Source: Oscillospiraceae bacterium
GTDB taxonomy: Bacteria; Bacillota; Clostridia; Oscillospirales; Ruminococcaceae
DNA: 58,067 bases
Direction: 5' to 3'
Assembly (NCBI GenBank): GCA_014799385.1
Contig: JAAVIC010000032.1
Coordinates: forward strand, 1-58,067
In this document: one piece after another, positions 18,648-27,225 of the stretch
Layout of the letters: every line of letters starts with the position of its first letter
Position numbering within the stretch: the stretch's first letter is position 1
Notes under the pieces: model-generated
Seen by the model: the letters and a program-made list of their open reading frames with translations, nothing else
Database searches by the model: none
What the model was told of the DNA's origin: nothing
Program-made: the position numbers and the translations under genes

Positions 18648-19835
18648 TCACTTAAAGTATTCCTTAGCGCACGCTCCCAGAATCTCGACACCGCGGACAA
18701 TCTGCTCGTCTGTCGGGGTGGAGAAGTTCAGTCTGAACGAATGCGAAACCGCGTTCTCATCGGTGAGGAAAGCGTTTCCGGGGACGACCGCGACTTTCTG
18801 ATGAACCGCCTCGGTACAGAACGCGTTCATATCGTACCGTTCGGGAATCGTTGCCCAGATGAACAGTCCGCCCTCGGGCTTGGAATACGTCACGCAGTCG
18901 GGCATATGCTCACGCAGAGAGTCTGCCATTAATTGGTATTTCGCGCGGTAAATCCCGCGAAGTCGCTCCAGATGTTCATTGAAGTCCACTGTGGTGACAA
19001 ATCGGTGCGTCAACATTTGCGCCCATATATTCGTGTGGACTGTGCTTGTTTGCAGTCCGACCACAGCTTTCCGAACAAGCTCGGATTCCGCGCAGAGGTA
19101 ACCCACGCGCAGCCCCGGCGCAAGCGTTTTGGAGAACGTCCCCGCATAAATCACCACTCCATCGGAATCAAGCGACTTATAGCTCGGTACGTTCTCCCCC
19201 GCGAAACGCAGATCTCCGTAGGGGTTGTCCTCCAGAATGTAGACTCCGTGCCGTTTCGCAAGCTCCAACACCGCTTTTCGGCGGGGGAGTGAGGTGGTGT
19301 TGCCGGTGGGGTTTTGGAAATTCGGTATCGTATAGATGAATTTCGCGCTCGGATTGGCTTGCAGAGCCGCTTCAAGCCGTTCGGGGATAAATCCCTCGGA
19401 ATCGGTATCCACTCCGACCAACTTCACTCCGTAGCTCCTGAACGCGTTCAGCGAGCCGATAAAGCTCGGATTTTCGCATAGAATCGCATCGCCCTCATTG
19501 CATAGAATCTTTGCGGTGGTTTCAATCGCCTGCTGTGCTCCCGAAGTAACAACGACCATATCGCCGTCCGCGAACATATCCTTTGCGCGCAAATCGCTCT
19601 CCAGCCACTGCCGCAGCGGCGCGTAGCCCTCGGTTACGGAATATTGCAGAGCGTTTATCGGCTCTTCTGCCATTATTTCGTCCGACAGCCGCCGTATCAC
19701 GTCCGTAGGGAATGCCTCGGGCGCGGGATTCCCCGCCGCGAAGCTGATTACCTCCGGGTCTGCCGTGAATTTCAGAATCTCTCTGATCGCCGATGGTGTC
19801 AGATTTGCCATTTTATCAGAAAACGGTTTCAGCAT
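18648..19835 (-). CDS. PLP-dependent class I/II aminotransferase
   Basis: A 395-aa fold-type I aminotransferase of the LysN/2-aminoadipate or aromatic aminotransferase-like group. The opening (FSDKMANLTPSAIREIL and VISFAAGNPAPEAFP) is typical of this group. The PLP lysine lies in GTFSKTLAPGLRVGY, and the pyridine-N-binding Asp in LEDNPYGDLRF. The substrate is not determined. An aromatic amino-acid role would suit its operon with trpS, but that is inference. AAGGAG precedes the start, just after palindromic repeat copy 6. Confidence 0.92.
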   Translation of the reverse strand: MLKPFSDKMANLTPSAIREILKFTADPEVISFAAGNPAPEAFPTDVIRRLSDEIMAEEPINALQYSVTEGYAPLRQWLESDLRAKDMFADGDMVVVTSGAQQAIETTAKILCNEGDAILCENPSFIGSLNAFRSYGVKLVGVDTDSEGFIPERLEAALQANPSAKFIYTIPNFQNPTGNTTSLPRRKAVLELAKRHGVYILEDNPYGDLRFAGENVPSYKSLDSDGVVIYAGTFSKTLAPGLRVGYLCAESELVRKAVVGLQTSTVHTNIWAQMLTHRFVTTVDFNEHLERLRGIYRAKYQLMADSLREHMPDCVTYSKPEGGLFIWATIPERYDMNAFCTEAVHQKVAVVPGNAFLTDENAVSHSFRLNFSTPTDEQIVRGVEILGACAKEYFK

Positions 19836-19856
19836 TTTTTTCTCCTTATCTTAAAA

Positions 19857-20063
19857 GCAAATCCGAAACCGCACAGATGAAATCCGCAAAGCGGATTTCA
19901 TCTGTGCTTGCTGAGCGACCCACTGCACGCTGTGCGTGCAGTGCGCCGCTCACATTTCGGATTTGCACGAGTTACCTGAAGGTGGATTTGGGTTATAACG
20001 CACCTGAGTTTTACTCTTACAGGTTTCTTTGAATTTTACGCGCCGCTCGCGTTTTGGATTTGC
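19857..20063 (-). repeat. Palindromic leader repeats before the aminotransferase (copy 6 and a half copy)
   Basis: The full copy 19857-19966 has arms GCAAATCCGAAAC and TTTCGGATTTGC. Its core contains CACAGATG...CATCTGTG and ACTGCACGCtgtGCGTGCAGT hairpins. A second right-arm-only remnant (GTTTTGGATTTGC) lies at 20051-20063. Both sit within the roughly 330-nt leader. The conserved flank (TTATAACCCAAA..CAACCT) precedes each in the minus-strand direction. Confidence 0.75.
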
Positions 20064-20174
20064 ATGTGTTACCGGCAGGTTGTTTTGGGTCAAATGCTCT
20101 AAACTGCGCCGCCGATAGGCGGATTATGGTTATAATCCCAATAACTAACTTCTAACAATTAATCTCCAGCTACT

Positions 20175-20203
20175 ATTATAGCACATTTTCACAAATTTGT
20201 AAA
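20175..20203 (-). promoter_or_regulatory. Promoter of the aminotransferase-trpS operon
   Basis: Minus-strand TTTACA-17-TATAAT. It lies only 6 bp from the divergent promoter at 20210-20238, so the two may interfere or share a regulator. Confidence 0.7.
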
Positions 20204-20209
20204 TACCAT

Positions 20210-20238
20210 TTGACAAATTTTTTGTTTTATGGTATAAT
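20210..20238 (+). promoter_or_regulatory. Promoter upstream of the first sigma factor gene
   Basis: TTGACA-17-TATAAT, full consensus. The leader to the presumed start at 20458 is about 210 nt and contains a tandem GGGTGCAAAA repeat at about 20383-20405. I see no riboswitch fold that I can name. Confidence 0.8.
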
Positions 20239-20457
20239 GTATAATGTATAGCTATGAGATGGTTATTAATCACATAAGGCAAGGATTATTTGTGGAAGTT
20301 GTACAATCATTCCGGATAATGTTATAAAATGCCCGTAAATTTGTGAAACTTTTTTCCTGTATTGGCAGACTACGGTATTGCAAGGGTGCAAAAGGGTGCA
20401 AAAGGGAAAAAAGTCGGGCGCAGACGTTTCGGACACGAAAGGTGAGGTGAAGCGGCA

Positions 20458-21003
20458 TTGGGCAAGCCCGAAATCGATTCCTATTTTAATGACGTTTATG
20501 CCGCTACGTTCACTGCGGTGTCACGGTTCGTCACAAGCCACGCTTCACGGCTTCAGGACGCGGAGGACATTATACAGAACGTCTATACCCGATTCTACAA
20601 GCGCATTTCCGACAAGGGCTATGATGATATCGAGTCTGCGGAAGCGTTCCTTATAAATATCGCGAAATTTGAGTGTCGGAGTTTTCTGGCGAACTTTATC
20701 AAGCGCCGCGAACGCGTTAAAAATATGTCGGACTTCTCCGAGGAGGAATCCGCTGCATTGGACGCCGAGCTGTCGCGTGATGAACCGCTGCTGGAGGACG
20801 TTCTGACCAACAAGATCCTTGCGAAACAGATTTTCGATGACATTATGAACCGCGATGAAACGGTGGGGCGGATTTTCTACCTCCATTTCGTCTGCGATAT
20901 GAAGCTGGACGAGGTCGCCGATAAGCTCGGGCTGAACGTTTCCACGGTCAAGACCAAGCTGTACCGCACCATCGAAAAGCAAAAAAAGAAGTTTGGGCTG
21001 TGA
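20458..21003 (+). CDS. ECF-type RNA polymerase sigma factor
   Basis: A 181-aa sigma-70 family protein with region 2 (SRLQDAEDIIQNVYTRFYKRI, near 30-50) and region 4 helix-turn-helix (MKLDEVADKLGLNVSTVKTKLYRTI, near 145-170). Regions 1 and 3 are absent, as expected for ECF factors. TTG 20458 is used as the start, with GGTGAGGTG ahead; an ATG start is not available. The membrane protein downstream looks like its anti-sigma/sensor partner. A housekeeping-type promoter, not an obvious ECF promoter, lies upstream. Confidence 0.88.
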   Translation: MGKPEIDSYFNDVYAATFTAVSRFVTSHASRLQDAEDIIQNVYTRFYKRISDKGYDDIESAEAFLINIAKFECRSFLANFIKRRERVKNMSDFSEEESAALDAELSRDEPLLEDVLTNKILAKQIFDDIMNRDETVGRIFYLHFVCDMKLDEVADKLGLNVSTVKTKLYRTIEKQKKKFGL

Positions 21004-21125
21004 GGGCGGCAAGAGATTGGATAGCCGCTTAAATCACAATAAAAAGCTGCTCAATTCGGCGGCGGGGGCAATAGTCCTCGAGGGTCGGGGCGGTTAAATC
21101 AAGAAACCAAGAAAGGAGGGGTACT

Positions 21126-23189
21126 GTGAATAAGCACGATTTTTACAAGGAGCTTATGAGCGAATACACGTTTGATAAGGACAAAATCCTGAGTAATGCC
21201 AAAAAAGGCAAATACGCGGGAAGAAAGCCCCTCCCATTATATATAGGTATGACTGCTGCCGCTGCGGCATTGGTTGTTGCGGTAGGCACTGCCGCGTTCA
21301 GCTTGGCTAACCCCGGGGGCGCGGTTTACAACGGCGGAAATCTCGCCGCGCTTGACGAAAAACAGCGTATCGACAAGGCGAAAACCGAGGCTGACCAAAA
21401 CGCAAATTCCGTTGAGTTGTACGATGTGATGGTGTCTTTCAACGGCGCGTTGTCGCCTTCCGAGGTTCAGAATGTTCTGACAGCGTATTCGGACAGCAGT
21501 ATTCCCGTGAAGCTGCTGTTTTTGGCGGACGGCTCAAAGGCGGTCGGCGGTGAACAGGTCGGAGAGGTTTTCGAGAGCGGAAACGGCTTGATTACGGGCG
21601 CGATAATCAACTGTCCGGGGCGTTTGATGAAGTCGCTGATGAACGATTCGCGTGTTTTTCTTGCGGAAATCGCTACTCAAGAGGACTTTAACAACGCATT
21701 GCCGATTACAACTCCTATCGGTGATTTGACAAATATTGGCAACGGAGATTCCGAAAATTCTCATAATCCGCCGGATATTGACGTTTCGGGCGGCGGGATT
21801 GACGGCGATAACAGCAATAGCGATGTTCCGGATAATTCCGGCGCGGACGACCCGATCATTATGCCGCAGAATACGGAAATCAAGCTGCCGGCCGGGGTTA
21901 ATCTTCCGACCGGACATAACGCGGGATTCTCGTATATCACAGACGATCTGGGCGCGGAGAGAACGTATTTCCTTAATGAGAACGTGTTCTATGTCAAGAC
22001 CGCAAATTCCGTGCGGTTGTACAAGTGGAACGGCGAATCCGAATCTTTGGCGGTATCTCAGAGCATTGAGGACGCTCAGGTATGCTGGATTTCCGAGAAC
22101 GGCTCGCGGCTGATAGTTACGGGAAAAGAGAACGGAATCCGAAATAAGATGTTCATTGTCGATGCGTACAACTGCACGATAAACGATATGGGCGCGGAGA
22201 GCTTTGTCGGAGATGGCACGATTGCCGAAGCGGCGTATAATGAAAATGACGATGTTCTGGCGGTGAACGTATTTGACGGAGAGAATTATTTCCTCTATAC
22301 CGCGCATCTGAACGGCTATCAGGCGGCAGACGCTGCAACGCTGTTTATGGACGGCGCGAACGTGAATATTCTCGGCGAGGTTGGCGGAACTGTGTATTTC
22401 AGCGATTCCGCAGACGGCAAGACAACGATTTACAAGGGCGAGGCAGGAGTTGCCCTCGGTGCTGTCACGGCTGTGGAGCTTGAGGGAGTTTACGGTGCGA
22501 ACGTGAACTCCGCGTTTACTCACGCGGTTATGAACAGCGACACGGAAAGCTCGATTTTCGACCCCGCAACGGAGAGCCTGATTCCCGTGAGCGGAAACGT
22601 TTCGTTCGGTGTTGCGCTTCATACTTTCGAGATGAACGGCGAATACTGCAAGGTGGAAAACGGTGCGGTTGTCAAGATTGATAAGTCCGTTGCGAATGCG
22701 GCTAAAATCGACTTCAAACGCAGTTTCTCCGCAACATATATGGCTCTGGTGAGCAACGGTTCTGTGCGTATCGTTCCGTCTGTTTACAATTCCGCAAATA
22801 AGAGCGCGATTCTTGGACAGCCCGCGGAGGATTCCACCGAGGAGCTTCGCGCGGCGCTGAATCTCGGCGCGGGCGTGATCAACGCGCTGGCGACCGATAA
22901 ATGCGCGGAGTCGGGATTGGATACCGCTGAAAAGCTCTCCGAGGCGATTGACGAGTGTTTTACCGAGTCTGCGGAAGAGGATTTGAAGTCCCGAAACGAA
23001 AGCGGAAATCTCACAGCGGTTGACATCTCCGAGGCGGTTCTCGTAATAGACGAGAACAACGGGGATAAAGCCGAGGGTACTCTGTATGTAAAAGTCGGTA
23101 CATTTGACGGCAAGAACGGTTATTTTGCGTACAGCGTGCGGTTCGCCAAGGAGCGTGGGTGCTTCAGGCTGGATTGTGTGATAGGTTAA
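21126..23189 (+). CDS. Large single-pass membrane protein, probable anti-sigma/sensor partner
   Basis: A 687-aa protein with a short cytoplasmic N-terminus (about 1-36, DFYKELMSEYTFDKDKILSNAKK), one transmembrane segment (about 37-60) and a roughly 620-residue external part. The external part has an Asp/Asn/Ser-rich linker near 205-240, then strand-rich sequence suggestive of a beta-propeller-like fold (repeated YFLNENVFYVKT / LYKWNGESE segments). Placement directly after a sigma gene and this topology suggest that the N-terminus binds the sigma factor, though no zinc anti-sigma motif (HxxxCxxC) is seen. GTG 21126 follows AAAGGAGGGG. The function is inferred from context. Confidence 0.7.
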   Translation: MNKHDFYKELMSEYTFDKDKILSNAKKGKYAGRKPLPLYIGMTAAAAALVVAVGTAAFSLANPGGAVYNGGNLAALDEKQRIDKAKTEADQNANSVELYDVMVSFNGALSPSEVQNVLTAYSDSSIPVKLLFLADGSKAVGGEQVGEVFESGNGLITGAIINCPGRLMKSLMNDSRVFLAEIATQEDFNNALPITTPIGDLTNIGNGDSENSHNPPDIDVSGGGIDGDNSNSDVPDNSGADDPIIMPQNTEIKLPAGVNLPTGHNAGFSYITDDLGAERTYFLNENVFYVKTANSVRLYKWNGESESLAVSQSIEDAQVCWISENGSRLIVTGKENGIRNKMFIVDAYNCTINDMGAESFVGDGTIAEAAYNENDDVLAVNVFDGENYFLYTAHLNGYQAADAATLFMDGANVNILGEVGGTVYFSDSADGKTTIYKGEAGVALGAVTAVELEGVYGANVNSAFTHAVMNSDTESSIFDPATESLIPVSGNVSFGVALHTFEMNGEYCKVENGAVVKIDKSVANAAKIDFKRSFSATYMALVSNGSVRIVPSVYNSANKSAILGQPAEDSTEELRAALNLGAGVINALATDKCAESGLDTAEKLSEAIDECFTESAEEDLKSRNESGNLTAVDISEAVLVIDENNGDKAEGTLYVKVGTFDGKNGYFAYSVRFAKERGCFRLDCVIG

Positions 23190-23199
23190 GAGATGGTTG

Positions 23200-23232
23200 C
23201 TCCACCGCGTCTGTTGGCGCGGTGGAGTTATT
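23200..23232 (+). terminator. Terminator of the first sigma/anti-sigma unit
   Basis: CTCCACCGCG (23200-23209) pairs with CGCGGTGGAG (23218-23227), followed by TTATT, 10 bases past the stop. Confidence 0.8.
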
Positions 23233-23329
23233 GATATAATGGGTGAACTGTTGAAATGCAACCCCCGGTTGACAGATTGAAAAGTGATGGTTGATTGTAT
23301 GCAACCGCGTAAAATGCTAAAATATAATT

Positions 23330-23358
23330 AAGACAATACCGCTGCGCGGTGTTGCCTT
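23330..23358. repeat. Dispersed hairpin, AAGGCAACACCGC family
   Basis: AAGACAATACCGC/GCGGTGTTGCCTT inverted repeat, the same family as 13127-13179. It lies in the leader of the alpha/beta hydrolase gene. Confidence 0.6.
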
Positions 23359-23389
23359 ATCCAATTTTGCTTATTATGAGGTGCTTAAA

Positions 23390-24469
23390 ATGGGAAAAAC
23401 GACATCAAAAAAGAAAAGGGTTCTCGTTATTATTTTATGTGTTGCGGTTGTGTTGATTATTGCAGGCGATTGGGTGTTAACCGTAACTATTTACAACGAG
23501 AATTTTAATCTGCGTTTTGAAAGCTATGAACCGCTGATGCTTTCTATTGATGATTTTGATAACCTCCAACGCACAAAATATGTTTTCCCCTCGGACAAGG
23601 GGCAGAAGCTGACCGGATATATGTACAGCTCGGGAGAAAATCAGCGCGGAATAGTTGTAATGGCGCACGGTTTTGGCGGGGGCGGGCATAATTCATATAT
23701 GGACTGTGCGAATTATTTTGCCCATAACGGCTATTATGTTTTCGCTTATGACGCGACCGGGAATGACGAAAGCGAGGGCGAGGGAGTCGGCGGTGTTCCG
23801 CAGGGGGTCATAGACCTTGACTACGCAATCTCATTCGTTGAGGGGGAAGAGAATTTCCCGAATTTGCCGATAGTTCTGTTTGGGCATAGCTGGGGTGGTT
23901 ACAGCGTTTGCAGTGTTCTTACATATCACCCGGAGGTGAAGGCTGTTATAGAGTGTTCGGGATTTAACAGCTCGTCCGATTTGTTTGAGTCGGAGGGTAA
24001 AAAGATGATAGGGAACGGGATTTATTTGATGATGCCGTTTGTGAAGCTGCACGAGCGTATAAAATTCGGGAAATACGCCGCGAACACCGCGATGGACGGC
24101 TTTGCCGCGTCCGATGCCGCTGTTTTGATATTGCATAGTTCCGATGATACTGTTGTTCCCACCGATTACGGTTATGACGTCTTTTATGAAAAATACAAGG
24201 ACGATCCTCGGTTCAGCTTTGTTCGTCTCGAGGATAAGGGGCATAACTATGTTTATCACGATACGTCCTATGTCGATAAATTTAACGCGGAATTTGACAA
24301 GTGGCGTGAAACGCTGGATTATGACTATAATCTTGAGGAAAACAAGGAGCGTTTCTCCGCGGAAAAAGCGGAGTATATACACAACAATCTTGATAGAAAC
24401 AGATGGGGGAATATGCTGAATTTGGAGTTGTTTGAGAAATTTGTGAGGTTTTATGATGATCATTTATAA
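23390..24469 (+). CDS. Membrane-anchored alpha/beta hydrolase
   Basis: A 359-aa serine hydrolase with an N-terminal transmembrane anchor (about 10-32), so the catalytic domain is probably outside the membrane. The nucleophile elbow FGHSWGG gives Ser at about 167. VMAHGFGGGGHNSY is the oxyanion-side motif. LHSSDDTVV supplies the acid and DKGHNYVYH the catalytic His. Length and layout match clostridial extracytoplasmic hydrolases of the DUF1749/BAAT-like type; the substrate is unknown. ATG 23390 has GAGGTG upstream. The CPBP protease gene follows 48 bases later. Confidence 0.88.
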   Translation: MGKTTSKKKRVLVIILCVAVVLIIAGDWVLTVTIYNENFNLRFESYEPLMLSIDDFDNLQRTKYVFPSDKGQKLTGYMYSSGENQRGIVVMAHGFGGGGHNSYMDCANYFAHNGYYVFAYDATGNDESEGEGVGGVPQGVIDLDYAISFVEGEENFPNLPIVLFGHSWGGYSVCSVLTYHPEVKAVIECSGFNSSSDLFESEGKKMIGNGIYLMMPFVKLHERIKFGKYAANTAMDGFAASDAAVLILHSSDDTVVPTDYGYDVFYEKYKDDPRFSFVRLEDKGHNYVYHDTSYVDKFNAEFDKWRETLDYDYNLEENKERFSAEKAEYIHNNLDRNRWGNMLNLELFEKFVRFYDDHL

Positions 24470-24517
24470 CAAAAAATCCTCGAAAAATGCTTTACAAAAC
24501 AGAAGAGGAGGAATACA

Positions 24518-25276
24518 ATGAGAAAACACAAAAATTTGATTTTGTTTTTACTCATTTCGTTTTTAATTCCTTTGGTCGCTGTTGTTTCTCAAACAATTAT
24601 ACCCAATGATTTCATTTGCTTTGTTCTTTATGGAATACAAGCTGCTTCTCCGACAATTTCCGCAGTTGTTGTACTTTGCCTGAACAAAGAAGTAAAGACG
24701 CATTTTACGCAGATTTTTCGGAAAGAGAGTTTGCTGATAGCTGTCATTCTTCCGACTATTATTGCGTGTACAACAATGATTTTGGCAAAAATGATTTATT
24801 GTGTCTTATTTGGAATAGATTTTATGTTGGGGAACATCTCGACGGCTCAATTTATTATCATACTATGGGCATTTGTGGCGGAAGAAATAGGTTGGCGGGG
24901 ATATTTAGAGCCATTGCTCAAGACGTATAATATCCCCAAACAGACCGTTCCCTGTATCGTAGGTATGATATGGTGCTTGTGGCATTATCATTTCTTTTTG
25001 CAAAACGGCATAGAGATTCCGATTCCGTTGTTTTTCATCAGTTGTATCGTCGAAAGTTACATTTACAGTTTTCTGATGAGTGTTACCGGTGATAATATCG
25101 TATCGGCAATGACATATCATTTGATGTGGAATTTATTAGTACATATAGCAGCAATAAACCCCGCCGATAACAACGGAAGCATATTTCCATATATTATTTT
25201 GGTTGTATTGGAAGCAATGTTGTTAGCTGCGTTTATAGTGTTAAAGAGGTATAAGAAGTCCTCGAAAAATACTTGA
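24518..25276 (+). CDS. CPBP family intramembrane glutamic protease
   Basis: A 252-aa protein with about seven to eight transmembrane helices and the conserved motifs of the CPBP/Abi (CAAX protease-like) family: EExxxR as AEEIGWRGYLEP (Glu122-Glu123, Arg127) and the His motif in WCLWHYHFF, with a second His in TYHLMWN. Members process or modify membrane peptides, including bacteriocin-immunity cases; no bacteriocin gene is seen nearby. GAGGAGG precedes the ATG. A terminator follows. It is more AT-rich than the hydrolase upstream. Confidence 0.88.
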   Translation: MRKHKNLILFLLISFLIPLVAVVSQTIIPNDFICFVLYGIQAASPTISAVVVLCLNKEVKTHFTQIFRKESLLIAVILPTIIACTTMILAKMIYCVLFGIDFMLGNISTAQFIIILWAFVAEEIGWRGYLEPLLKTYNIPKQTVPCIVGMIWCLWHYHFFLQNGIEIPIPLFFISCIVESYIYSFLMSVTGDNIVSAMTYHLMWNLLVHIAAINPADNNGSIFPYIILVVLEAMLLAAFIVLKRYKKSSKNT

Positions 25277-25283
25277 GACAATA

Positions 25284-25313
25284 CCGCACAAAGACCGCGC
25301 TTTGTGCGGTTTT
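25284..25313 (+). terminator. Terminator of the CPBP protease gene
   Basis: CCGCACAAAG (25284-25293) pairs with CTTTGTGCGG (25300-25309), followed by TTTT. Confidence 0.85.
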
Positions 25314-25424
25314 CAATCGCTGCGTTGCTGCTCAAAAAAATACAAAAACAAGTGAGACTTTTATCGAGCTTATCCGACTAATAAGTAAAGGAAATAAAAA
25401 TTCCTTTCGGAAAGGAGCAAGTCA

Positions 25425-25982
25425 ATGGACAACGGTGCAAGTAGCTACCGCCGTTACCTTGACGGCGATGATAACGGTCTTTCGGAGATTGTGGGAGATT
25501 ATAAAGACGGACTGATACTTTATCTGAATCAATTTGTAAACAACGTCTGCGTTGCTGAGGAATTAACCGAGGACACGTTCTTTCGGCTGATTACAAAAAA
25601 GCCGAAATTCTCCGGGAAAAGCAGTTTTAAGTCATGGCTATACGCGATAGGGCGAAACGCAGCAGTTGATTACATAAGGCATAACTCTAAGCTAGTGAAT
25701 ATTCCCATTGAGGAAATGGACATCTGCATAAGCGACCGGAAGAGCCTTGAACAAGCCTATATAACGGAGGAAAGCAAGCAGGCTCTGCATAGCGCGCTTG
25801 AAAGGCTCACCCCCGATTACAGGCAGGTGCTGTGGCTGGTGTATTTTGAGGACTTTTCAAATCGCGAGGTCGCGGTCATTATGAAAAAGAACAGCCGTCA
25901 GATAAAAAATCTGCTTTATCGCGCAAAAAAATCTCTGAAAGCCGAGCTTGATAAGGAGGGCTTTATTTATGAAAACTTGTGA
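25425..25982 (+). CDS. ECF-type sigma factor (second)
   Basis: A 185-aa sigma factor with region 2 (AEELTEDTFFRLITKKPKF and SFKSWLYAIGRNAAVDYIRH, near 40-85) and region 4 (LTPDYRQVLWLVYFEDFSNREVA, near 125-175). GGAAAGGAG precedes the ATG. Its stop overlaps the next gene by 14 bases, so the two are translationally coupled, which is typical of sigma/anti-sigma pairs. Confidence 0.9.
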   Translation: MDNGASSYRRYLDGDDNGLSEIVGDYKDGLILYLNQFVNNVCVAEELTEDTFFRLITKKPKFSGKSSFKSWLYAIGRNAAVDYIRHNSKLVNIPIEEMDICISDRKSLEQAYITEESKQALHSALERLTPDYRQVLWLVYFEDFSNREVAVIMKKNSRQIKNLLYRAKKSLKAELDKEGFIYENL

Positions 25983-26967
25983 CGAAATGGTAAACAGCTT
26001 GCTTAAACGCAGAGAACAATTTCTCCTGGAGCAAAAGAAAAGAAGAACTGTCGCGAAAATAACCGCTGCCGGAGGCTGCTGCTTGATGGCGGCAATTATC
26101 GGCGCAGGGATTTGGAACAGCGGAATGCTGCGTGAAAAAGGGACTATGATTTCCGACAATTCTTACGCTATATCCAACAATCCTTTCCCGGTAAACAGTG
26201 AACCTGTCGAAAATTTGGTGCCGCCTGTCCTCGACCGTTCTTCGGTAATATGGGCTGAATCGGGCGTTGAAGATAATGTAGGTATCATCGTCATTGCAGA
26301 GGAGGGCGCATTGAAAGAATTCGGCGGCAAGACGGTTACTAAAACGTTATTTGAGGCTTTCAAGGAACACGGTGATGACAGCGTTTTCGCTGTGGCTGTA
26401 TTTTATTTTTCTTTCGGTCAAGAGGAAAAGGATTTTATTTACAACGGAAAAACCTTAGCCGAGTATGATGAGGACGCCTTGGAAAAATGTCTCAGATCCA
26501 TGGATCTGAGTTATATCAGAAATAATGCCGAATATTTGAAATACGGCAGGGAGTATTATATAACAAACACGGTCAAGATCGACGGGATTCCGTGGACAAA
26601 ATACGACTACGACCATGCGGTGGAGCTTGTCGGCGAAGAATTTATCTCGAAGTATTTCGTTGACGGGGAATTTTTGGAGGATGAGTTTACCAGTGTTTAT
26701 GACAAGGCAAGGGAGGAATATCAAAATTCGGAGGATGCTTACAGACAGGCATACAGCGCATGGAAGACCTCGCGGCTTGAAAAAGAGACCGAACGCCTTA
26801 CATCTCTGGGAATAAACTGCGAGCTCAGAAACAGCCCGGATTCGTTTGTTATGTTTGTTACCAAGGACGAATTTGCTGCACTCGCCTTTGATAATTCGGG
26901 GAATTGGTTTTTTGGCTTAGCGCAGGAAAATAAACGTGATGTTATTGGCAGCTTTATTGATGAATGA
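25969..26967 (+). CDS. Probable membrane anti-sigma factor
   Basis: A 332-aa protein with a short cytoplasmic N-terminus (MKTCDEMVNSLLKRREQFLLEQKKRR), one transmembrane helix (about 33-54) and an extracytoplasmic domain. The overlap with the sigma gene and AAGGAGG at ideal spacing before ATG 25969 support the pairing. MKTCDEMVNSLLKRREQF is a helical segment suited to binding sigma. No zinc anti-sigma motif is present. The external domain is unrecognised and ends with a repeated charged helix (AREEYQNSEDAYRQAYSAWK). Confidence 0.75.
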   Translation: MKTCDEMVNSLLKRREQFLLEQKKRRTVAKITAAGGCCLMAAIIGAGIWNSGMLREKGTMISDNSYAISNNPFPVNSEPVENLVPPVLDRSSVIWAESGVEDNVGIIVIAEEGALKEFGGKTVTKTLFEAFKEHGDDSVFAVAVFYFSFGQEEKDFIYNGKTLAEYDEDALEKCLRSMDLSYIRNNAEYLKYGREYYITNTVKIDGIPWTKYDYDHAVELVGEEFISKYFVDGEFLEDEFTSVYDKAREEYQNSEDAYRQAYSAWKTSRLEKETERLTSLGINCELRNSPDSFVMFVTKDEFAALAFDNSGNWFFGLAQENKRDVIGSFIDE

Positions 26968-26995
26968 GAATAACATTGTCGGATAATCCGGCATG

Positions 26996-27140
26996 GGAAC
27001 GCTTCGGAATCCAACAAGGCAAAGGAGCTCTGTGCGGAACTGAATGTTACCGAGTTGAAACAATATATGCTTGAGGTCGGGAAAAATCCCCCGGAAAATC
27101 ATTGACTGCCTGACATTGCAACAAGTCAAGAATAATGTGC
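26996..27140 (+). pseudogene. Internal fragment of a DinB-like gene (decayed paralogue)
   Basis: This stretch aligns with 27616-27760 of the intact DinB-like gene just downstream, sharing AATGTT.CCGAGTTGAAA and CAATATATGCTTGAGGTCGG, with small frameshifts and a stop. It has no start or C-terminus. It ends exactly where the promoter of the intact gene begins, pointing to a past tandem duplication followed by deletion. Confidence 0.75.
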
Positions 27141-27169
27141 TTGACAAAGCAGAATAAGTGTGGTATAAT
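27141..27169 (+). promoter_or_regulatory. Promoter of the DinB-like gene
   Basis: TTGACA-17-TATAAT, full consensus, with TGTGG before the -10 box. Confidence 0.88.
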
Positions 27170-27225
27170 TTGGTTATAGATAAAGTTCATTATATTATAA
27201 TAATACGAATACACGGAGGTAGAAA

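Noticed and set aside
21534-23261. A 575-codon minus-strand frame opposite the anti-sigma-like gene
   Set aside because: Arg/Ile-rich nonsense product with no ribosome site, and it overlaps a strong plus-strand gene.
24476-25275. Repeated TCCTCGAAAAAT..CTT at 24478 and 25259 as a gene-duplication scar
   Set aside because: The match is only about 16 bp and one copy is within a coding end, so chance cannot be excluded.
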